A DNA stretch of 34,769 bases, taken from IMG/VR virus record IMGVR_UViG_3300010885_004539, positions 1 to 34,769 of that record. One strand, given 5' to 3'. The DNA is from a virus. Shown here piece by piece: positions 30,256-34,769 of this stretch (position 1 is the stretch's first letter; the number at the start of each line of letters is the position of its first letter). Made by a program: the position numbers and the translations under genes. The notes under the pieces are model-generated. The model made no database searches. It saw only the letters and a list, made by a program, of their open reading frames with translations, and was not told the DNA's origin.

Positions 30256-30308
30256 TAGATGTAGCCCACTGATATACAGATGAGTACGATGATCAGGCCG
30301 TATAGCAT
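30255..30308 (-). CDS. Hydrophobic micro-peptide, 17 aa
   Basis: A 17-codon ORF encodes MLYGLIIVLICISVGYI, an almost wholly hydrophobic peptide able to span the membrane. ATG at 30308 overlaps the HTH gene stop as TGATG, and its TAA overlaps the next ATG as TAATG. Its place in the chain of overlapping starts and stops, and its composition, suggest it is translated; it may otherwise just transfer ribosomes. Confidence 0.35.
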   Translation of the reverse strand: MLYGLIIVLICISVGYI

Positions 30309-30550
30309 CAGATGTCCTTCAGCGTTAGTTGAACTTCAACAGCAGCATTGTTATCAACATAGATGTAGCGCACGTAGCGTTGACCAGTGACATCCTTACT
30401 CTGCTTCTTGCTGATCTCATAACCACGTCCACGGAGCGTGGTAATGCGGCGGGACAGTGAGCGAATCTTGTGAATGGCAGCAGCTTCAATTCCTGTGATC
30501 GAACCAACCTTCTTGAGGTGATTCAGTACGATGGTTTCTTGAGTGTGCAT
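30308..30550 (-). CDS. Helix-turn-helix protein (HTH_39-like), 80 aa
   Basis: The protein begins MHTQETIVLNHLKKVGSITG, followed by IEAAAIHKIRSLSRRITTLRGRGYEI and a C-terminal beta hairpin (RYVRYIYVD). This matches small phage winged-helix proteins of the HTH_39 type: a short helix, a turn after GSIT, the recognition helix, then LR-x-x-G-x-x-I. It probably binds DNA as a regulator or replication accessory. ATG at 30550 has AAGGA upstream. A terminator-like hairpin separates it from the amidase gene. Confidence 0.7.
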   Translation of the reverse strand: MHTQETIVLNHLKKVGSITGIEAAAIHKIRSLSRRITTLRGRGYEISKKQSKDVTGQRYVRYIYVDNNAAVEVQLTLKDI

Positions 30551-30586
30551 TTCTCGTTTTCCTTAATAGGTAATAATCGAAAGATG

Positions 30587-30620
30587 AAAATCCCCACCGA
30601 GTTTTCACAGGGCGGGGATT
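30587..30620 (-). terminator. Terminator-like hairpin after the amidase gene
   Basis: On the minus strand AATCCCCGCC pairs with GGTGGGGATT (one mismatch), with a 12-base loop, followed by TTTTCATC. It lies between the amidase stop (30646) and the HTH gene (start 30550). The T run is short, so termination may be partial. Confidence 0.6.
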
Positions 30621-30645
30621 CGTTGGGTACTACGGGGAGGAAGTG

Positions 30646-31089
30646 TTATGCGAGGACGTTGGTATCAACCAACCACTTGCGGGTATCGAAACACGGACAT
30701 GCTTTAGTCACGCCGGGGTAATCACAATGGCCCTTGATCTCTGCGTGTGGATTGTTCTCATGGAGTTCCTTGAGGAGCATCGCAAGGGTGTGATACTGGT
30801 CGTCGGTGTAGTTAGCCTCAGGTTTCCCATCCGCATCTACTCCACCAACCAGACAAACACCAATGTTCTTCCTGTTATAGCCAAGCACATGAGCGCCAGC
30901 CATATCGAGGGGTCGCCCCTTTTCGAGTACTCCATCGCGCTTGATCACGAAGTGGTATCCGATACAGAAGAAGCCACGCTCACGATGCCAGCGATCAATC
31001 ACCTTCGCGTCCACCTTGGCCGTAATGGGAGAAGCCGAGCAATGCACTGTGATGTACAGCGCATCAATGGCCAGTTCTTTATTCTTCAC
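30646..31089 (-). CDS. 3.5: N-acetylmuramoyl-L-alanine amidase (T7 lysozyme, gp3.5-like)
   Basis: The protein has 147 residues (T7 has 151). Zinc ligands align as His16 (ITVHCSA), His121 (KGHCDYPG) and Cys131 (KACPCFD); the catalytic Tyr45 (IGYHFVIKRDG) and Lys129 are present. IGVCLVGGVDADGK is another family signature. It cleaves the amide bond of peptidoglycan during lysis, and in T7 it also binds and inhibits the phage RNA polymerase; the latter is family knowledge, not shown here. ATG at 31089 overlaps the endonuclease stop as ATGA. Confidence 0.96.
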   Translation of the reverse strand: MKNKELAIDALYITVHCSASPITAKVDAKVIDRWHRERGFFCIGYHFVIKRDGVLEKGRPLDMAGAHVLGYNRKNIGVCLVGGVDADGKPEANYTDDQYHTLAMLLKELHENNPHAEIKGHCDYPGVTKACPCFDTRKWLVDTNVLA

Positions 31090-31514
31090 TTGGGTCTTTC
31101 ATGTAGCCATGCAACGGGTATGAACTTGTCAGCATAGGGAATCCCATGCTTGTCACACCACATCCCATAGGTAGTTGTAGAAGTCTTGCTGATCCGTTCT
31201 TTCGAGCGGGAGAAGACGAATCGAATATCCTTGTTAGGATGCTGTTCCTTGACCAGCCTGTGCTTCTTGCGGTCAGCCGTAACGAACCTACCCTTGGTCT
31301 CGATGATGATCCCATTGGGCAAGATGAAGTCCGGGGTGTATTTCCGAACCTCATCCACGCTGTACTCAATCCTTGAATCAGGGTCTTCATACAGCGCAGT
31401 GATACCAGCAGCAGCAAGTTGATCCGCTACCTGCACCTCGAGGCCAGAGCGATAGCCCTCACGGACTCCTCGCTCGGCCAAGGTGGTAGCTACCCTGCGT
31501 TTAGAACTGATCAC
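31086..31514 (-). CDS. 3: Endonuclease I, Holliday junction resolvase (T7 gp3-like)
   Basis: From GTG at 31514 the protein has 142 residues (T7 gp3 has 149). The PD-(D/E)XK core is clear: YRSGLEVQVADQL (Glu), YTPDFILPNGIIIETKGRF (Asp, Glu, Lys), then DRKKHRLVKEQHPNKDIRFVF and YGMWCDKHGIPYADKFIP. It resolves branched phage DNA and breaks down host DNA. The frame stays open upstream to 31682, but that part overlaps SSB and is not gp3-like. GTG overlaps the SSB stop by a few bases; a TTG further in is another option. Confidence 0.93.
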   Translation of the reverse strand: MISSKRRVATTLAERGVREGYRSGLEVQVADQLAAAGITALYEDPDSRIEYSVDEVRKYTPDFILPNGIIIETKGRFVTADRKKHRLVKEQHPNKDIRFVFSRSKERISKTSTTTYGMWCDKHGIPYADKFIPVAWLHERPK

Positions 31515-32238
31515 CAGCAGTAGACTCAGCGGGGCCAGCACTCGGGAGAGTACCGGTGTCTTCAAATTCTCTTTCTTCGTTTTCACTATCTGGTGCAGAG
31601 TAGCCACCATCTTCACCACCAAAGCCAAAGGCAGAAGCAGAGCGATCACCACCACCTGATACCAGCTTGATGACTTGCACACCTTCCATGCGTAGCGTTA
31701 TGCCACACACGCCAGTGCCATCGACGAAGTACGGGAACAGGGAGTAGGCAACCTTCAACTCACTACCGCCCCATATAGCAGCAGCCGTGGGCTTGGGAGG
31801 ATTCGAGGCATCGAACAGGGACAGCTTGATCTGCTTCAGAATCCGAGTCTTCGCATCCTTGTACTCAGCACCGCACTTGAACTTGAAGTCGAAGGAGCCA
31901 TTGCCATCGCCCTCTTCGTCCACTGATTCAGCGTAGGGCTTGCCCAGCTTGAGTGCCTCGAGTGCATCCTTGAACTTCTTCTTGTCCTTACCGGTAGCAG
32001 CAGCCTCGATACGCTCATTCAGCAGCGCCTTGGTGTCAGCAAATACCTTGTCACTCGCTGCATCGATGGAAGCAATCAGGGGAGCAGCATCGTCACCAGT
32101 CAGGGTGAGCGTTGTCTTGTAAGCCTTCTTACCCTTGTAGTCATCGGGGCGATTCAGGAAGGAGAAAGAAGCGATGCCCTTGGGGGTAGTACCTTTGCCG
32201 AGAGACTTGCTCTTGGTATTTGAGTTCGTTGTGGTCAT
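31501..32238 (-). CDS. 2.5: Single-stranded DNA-binding protein (T7 gp2.5-like)
   Basis: The protein has 245 residues (T7 gp2.5 has 232). It has an OB-fold-like core (GIASFSFLNRPDDYKGKKAYKTTLTL, FKFKCGAEYKDAKTRILKQIKLSLFDA, AAIWGGSELKVAYSLFPYF) and an acidic tail (SENEEREFEDTG) ending in Phe, the residue T7 gp2.5 uses to contact the polymerase and helicase. It coats ssDNA and promotes annealing. ATG at 32238 follows a weak GAGAA. Confidence 0.92.
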   Translation of the reverse strand: MTTTNSNTKSKSLGKGTTPKGIASFSFLNRPDDYKGKKAYKTTLTLTGDDAAPLIASIDAASDKVFADTKALLNERIEAAATGKDKKKFKDALEALKLGKPYAESVDEEGDGNGSFDFKFKCGAEYKDAKTRILKQIKLSLFDASNPPKPTAAAIWGGSELKVAYSLFPYFVDGTGVCGITLRMEGVQVIKLVSGGGDRSASAFGFGGEDGGYSAPDSENEEREFEDTGTLPSAGPAESTAGDQF

Positions 32239-32255
32239 ATGTAGGTTCTCGTTAG

Positions 32256-32429
32256 TTAATCAGTTGGGTAGGTCAGGTGCTTGGCTTCGAGCGCAGGTAC
32301 ATCCATGCCTTCACTGGCCATGAGGGAGTACAGGTGGAGGTCAATGGGGAATCCCATTTCCCATGACCCAATGGCTTCTTCGAGTAGCACTTCTGTGTAG
32401 AGGGTCATACCGGAGTAGGGGTTACTCAT
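32256..32429 (-). CDS. Conserved small phage protein, 57 aa
   Basis: ATG at 32429 overlaps the previous stop as ATGA. The product begins MSNPYSGMTLYTEVLLEEAI and contains WEMGFPIDLHLYSLMASEGMDVPALEAKH, a helical, acidic pattern seen in small proteins of T7-like early or class II regions. Function is unknown. It does not resemble T7 gp2, the host RNA polymerase inhibitor, beyond size and position. Confidence 0.6.
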   Translation of the reverse strand: MSNPYSGMTLYTEVLLEEAIGSWEMGFPIDLHLYSLMASEGMDVPALEAKHLTYPTD

Positions 32430-32599
32430 TGATCGTTTTCCCCCAAGTCCATCCCGATCAGAGCGTTGTAGATATCTTGTGAAGTCATCTCAGCCCAGTC
32501 GTCACAGTCAGATGTATCGACTATCTCGAGGAGGTTCTGTGCTTCATAGGTATTGAGGGTGAGTCGAACTTCACCATGCTTAGTAAATTTGACTCGCAT
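32426..32599 (-). CDS. Small hypothetical protein, 57 aa
   Basis: ATG at 32599 overlaps the stop of the 90-residue gene as TAATG; its TGA overlaps the next ATG. The product begins MRVKFTKHGEVRLTLNTYEA and continues as an acidic helix-rich stretch (LLEIVDTSDCDDWAEMTSQD). No family is recognised. The start-stop overlaps on both sides support translation. Confidence 0.6.
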   Translation of the reverse strand: MRVKFTKHGEVRLTLNTYEAQNLLEIVDTSDCDDWAEMTSQDIYNALIGMDLGENDQ

Positions 32600-32871
32600 T
32601 AGATTTCGTCCTTGATGTAATTGATGATGGCGCGGGTGTATTCACCCCGGCCTTGAGACAGGGATTCGGTGAGAGCAGCGCCTGTCTTGAGGAGGACTTC
32701 TCTCGGGTCTTGTTTGAATCGTTGGCACATCAGCAAGAAGAGGAATGAGACCGCATGTACTTGATGACCTACAGGCTGGATGCCTTGGATTGAATCGAGT
32801 AGCCCGAATGCGGCTCGCTGTATCTCTTGTTGTGTCGCTGAGTTGATTTGATCGGTGATGTTCTGTGCCAC
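32599..32871 (-). CDS. Hypothetical protein with GTG start, 90 aa
   Basis: The protein begins MAQNITDQINSATQQEIQRA from GTG at 32871, with AGGA about ten bases upstream. It is mostly helical, with VHAVSFLFLLMCQRF and DPREVLLKTGAALTESLSQG. It is the first gene after the promoter and hairpin that follow the RNA polymerase, so it leads the class II genes. I do not recognise a family. There is no convincing transmembrane segment. Confidence 0.6.
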   Translation of the reverse strand: MAQNITDQINSATQQEIQRAAFGLLDSIQGIQPVGHQVHAVSFLFLLMCQRFKQDPREVLLKTGAALTESLSQGRGEYTRAIINYIKDEI

Positions 32872-32908
32872 TTGGTGGTGTCCTATGTGGGGGGGTAATT
32901 GAAAATGA

Positions 32909-32941
32909 AGAAGCCCCCAGCGGTTACCCGATGGAGGCCTT
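32909..32941 (-). terminator. Hairpin just after the first phage promoter (possible early terminator)
   Basis: On the minus strand AAGGCCTCCA pairs with TGGGGGCTT (one U-G wobble, one bulged G) and is followed by CTTCATTTTC. The pairing is better on the minus than on the plus strand. It lies six bases downstream of the promoter's expected start and 60 bases after the RNA polymerase stop. It could end host RNA polymerase transcripts or cap phage transcripts with a 5' stem. Confidence 0.55.
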
Positions 32942-32946
32942 GTTAT

Positions 32947-32963
32947 CTATAGGGGCGGAGTTA
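32947..32963 (-). promoter_or_regulatory. Phage RNA polymerase promoter for class II genes
   Basis: The minus strand reads TAACTCCGCCCCTATAG, identical to the copy before the structural genes. It begins about 40 bases after the RNA polymerase stop. T7-class promoters share the upstream TAA and the final TATAG; the middle differs, as expected for a polymerase with its own specificity. Confidence 0.75.
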
Positions 32964-33001
32964 AGCTAAATCATTGGAAACACTTGCGTTAGTGGAATAC
33001 T

Positions 33002-34769
33002 CTAGGCGAAGAAATACTCGGAGTCCATGACACCAGCCAAATCCAAGTTGCCCTTGGTAGGCACTGGGGGAATCTTCTCCACCAGATGGCTACTGCCAGA
33101 CATGTTCAGTTGCCCGATGATCTCCTCCCTGAACTTCTCCAGCACATCACCCTCGTACTGCTCGACGAAGGCTTCGCGCAGGAGACTCGAGAGTTGCGTC
33201 ATGTCTGCCGCATGAGTACCGAATGAGTCATGGATGAACGAGAACGAATTGATACCAGCATCGGCACACTTGCTGATGGTACGCATCATGTGACCAGAGT
33301 CACACGAGTGGACGAAATTGGGCGCAACCCCAGCCGCACACTTCCGACCATCGAGCTTCTTGCTATCGACACGCAAGGTGAACTTGACCACACGACCACC
33401 CACTGACAACTCGAGCCGCTTACCGATGGACTCCTGATACGACTGTTGTATAGGGAGGCCAGCGGGGTTAGTCCAGATAAGGGGAAGACCATCGGATGCA
33501 GCAACCCTCGCCACACTCTTGAGCCAATCCATTGCCCTCTTCGCAGCCACCACGGTCTGGCCGATAGCCTTAAGATTGACCCCAGCCAAATAGCCAGCCA
33601 CGCGAAACTCGTCCATACCAAGGGTGTCAACAGGGTTACCCTGCTCGGCCATCTTACGGAACTCCATGATCAACTGATCCTTCATCCCAAACTGGGTGAC
33701 GGAGTAGGCATAGGTCATGCAGTTACGCTTGGTCAGCTTGCGGTTCATCTTGCCGAGGAACACTTCAGCTTCAGCGACACCAGCATGGAAGTCTTCCACT
33801 AGGATTACCTCTGATGCCTTGGCGACCAAGTTGTAGATGTCACTTGGGGTACTCGAGGGGATCAGATTGGTAGCAGCACCACCCACCTCATCCTTGAGCA
33901 TCGCTGAGAAGTTCTGGAGACCATTGCAGGAGCCATCCACCTGTATCGGGAGGTGACTGATGAATGCTTCACCCTGCATCTTGAACCCAAGGTACTCAAA
34001 ACACGCAGCAAGGAACGCAAACGGGGCGTCAGCGGCTTCCCATCCGTTGTTGGTCATAGGGTCAATGGCATAGCTGAAGATGTCACCAGCGTTCTCCTGA
34101 GTCCACTGGATGCGATCATCGAAGGACACCTTGTCATTACCCCATGTGTTCGCTAGGTGTACTGACAGCCATGCCTCACCATCAGCACCCAAAGGTTTCC
34201 CCTTGGAGAACTCGAGCAGACTCTTGCCTTGGTCATCTGACTGAGGCTGGACGAATGTACCCACGGGGTATGCACGACCTCTCCAGTCGAGAGTCCAGAC
34301 GTAGAAGAATTCCTCAATGTCGAGAAACTTTTCTGCCACCCATATCTTCTGGGCCATCCCGACTACCTTGCTCATGTTGCGATGGTTGAACATGTGGACA
34401 GGCTTGGCCTTGCGCTTCCAAGCATTGAGGGCTTCTTGATTAGTGTCAATGTCGAAGGGCTTCTGGGGCATATCCTTGCCGGACTTAGGTGGCAACCCAG
34501 CACGATCCCCACCACGCTCCCACAGTTCCTTCATAACTGACAGGATGCGCTTGTTGATTCTCCAGCCTGTGTTCTGCATGGAGTTGATGGCGGAGTAAAC
34601 CATCGGCATCTCTACATGGGACAACTCTTCGAGATAGTTCTTATTAGGTGTCTTGATCATGTCGAGCTTGATGGTCATGTAGCCACCATCACGCGGGGCT
34701 ACCCAGTCTCGCGGGGGGCAGACCATAGGGAGATAGAGGGGTGAGAGTACTTGGCACTTCGAGTGTTGA
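33002..34769 (-). CDS. 1: Phage single-subunit RNA polymerase, N-terminus cut by window edge
   Basis: The frame is open to the window edge, so the start is outside; the first ATG inside (34726, MVCPPRDWV) lies within a conserved region and is not the start. Numbered from that Met, LDWRGRAY (147) matches T7 Asp421-Arg425, DGSCNGLQNFS (Asp264) matches Asp537, TKRNCMTYAY (Lys333, Tyr341) matches Lys631 and Tyr639, and IHDSFG (Asp500) matches Asp812. The end EYFFA matches the T7 FAFA end. Roughly 290 residues appear to be missing. It transcribes the middle and late phage genes. The specificity loop (KRLELSVGGRV) differs from T7. Confidence 0.97.
   Translation of the reverse strand, partial: QHSKCQVLSPLYLPMVCPPRDWVAPRDGGYMTIKLDMIKTPNKNYLEELSHVEMPMVYSAINSMQNTGWRINKRILSVMKELWERGGDRAGLPPKSGKDMPQKPFDIDTNQEALNAWKRKAKPVHMFNHRNMSKVVGMAQKIWVAEKFLDIEEFFYVWTLDWRGRAYPVGTFVQPQSDDQGKSLLEFSKGKPLGADGEAWLSVHLANTWGNDKVSFDDRIQWTQENAGDIFSYAIDPMTNNGWEAADAPFAFLAACFEYLGFKMQGEAFISHLPIQVDGSCNGLQNFSAMLKDEVGGAATNLIPSSTPSDIYNLVAKASEVILVEDFHAGVAEAEVFLGKMNRKLTKRNCMTYAYSVTQFGMKDQLIMEFRKMAEQGNPVDTLGMDEFRVAGYLAGVNLKAIGQTVVAAKRAMDWLKSVARVAASDGLPLIWTNPAGLPIQQSYQESIGKRLELSVGGRVVKFTLRVDSKKLDGRKCAAGVAPNFVHSCDSGHMMRTISKCADAGINSFSFIHDSFGTHAADMTQLSSLLREAFVEQYEGDVLEKFREEIIGQLNMSGSSHLVEKIPPVPTKGNLDLAGVMDSEYFFA

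Noticed and set aside
31515-31682. Longer N-terminus for endonuclease I
   Set aside because: It overlaps the SSB gene, is hydrophobic and low-complexity, and has no counterpart in T7 gp3. The GTG at 31514 gives the normal length.
1-34769. tRNA genes, integrase, attachment site or insertion sequence
   Set aside because: I saw no cloverleaf-type sequence, recombinase or transposase motif, or terminal inverted repeats. The phage appears strictly lytic from this window.

Overview
This window is most of the genome of a T7-supergroup podophage (Autographivirales-type) that infects a bacterium, most likely Gram-negative. The evidence is a single-subunit RNA polymerase followed, in T7 order, by ssDNA-binding protein, endonuclease I, amidase, primase-helicase, DNA polymerase, exonuclease, portal, scaffold, capsid, tail tubular proteins A and B, internal virion proteins, tail fibre, holin and terminase. 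Every supported gene is on the minus strand, so transcription runs from right to left. I cannot name the host. Gene assignments come from motifs and sequence I recognise, not from a database search.

Layout in transcription order: (1) 34769-33002, the C-terminal part of the RNA polymerase, cut by the window edge. (2) 32963-24213, DNA metabolism and lysis enzyme: three small ORFs, SSB, endonuclease, amidase, an HTH protein, two micro-ORFs, primase-helicase, DNA polymerase, a small winged-helix candidate, a holin-like membrane protein, exonuclease, a DUF7220 membrane protein and a dATP/dGTP diphosphohydrolase-like protein. (3) 24181-3221, virion, lysis and packaging genes, with a strong terminator just after the capsid gene. 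(4) 3220-1760, about 1.4 kb without convincing genes. It holds tandem repeats, a Z-DNA-prone GT/GC tract and T7-like short repeats, and I infer that it contains the genome ends. (5) 1758-1, early genes beyond the inferred end: a GP88-family protein, a SymE/AbrB-like protein and several very small ORFs. Relative to T7 the window is permuted. The missing RNA polymerase N-terminus, and perhaps more early genes, should lie in sequence that joins position 1 to position 34769.

The most striking feature is a complete type III hammerhead self-cleaving ribozyme on the transcribed strand at 1758-1701. All three stems, the CUGAUGA and GAAA core strands and a GUC cleavage triplet are present. It lies in the leader of the GP88-family early gene, directly against that gene's Shine-Dalgarno sequence and downstream of candidate host promoters and the inferred genome end. 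It could remove the 5' leader of early mRNA, control translation, or cut late transcripts that read across concatemer junctions.

Three near-identical 17-bp elements (TAACTCCGCCCCTATAG and one variant) lie after the RNA polymerase gene, before the structural genes and after the terminase. They are the probable promoters of the phage's own polymerase. Other notable points are a zincin motif (HExxH) in the gp16-like virion protein, a second small HExxH protein in the lysis cassette where no Rz spanin is visible, a T4-lysozyme-like domain at the end of gp15 with the catalytic Asp position changed to Ala, a DNA polymerase with a much shortened thioredoxin-binding segment, and a gp13-like gene whose best-placed start is an ATA codon.
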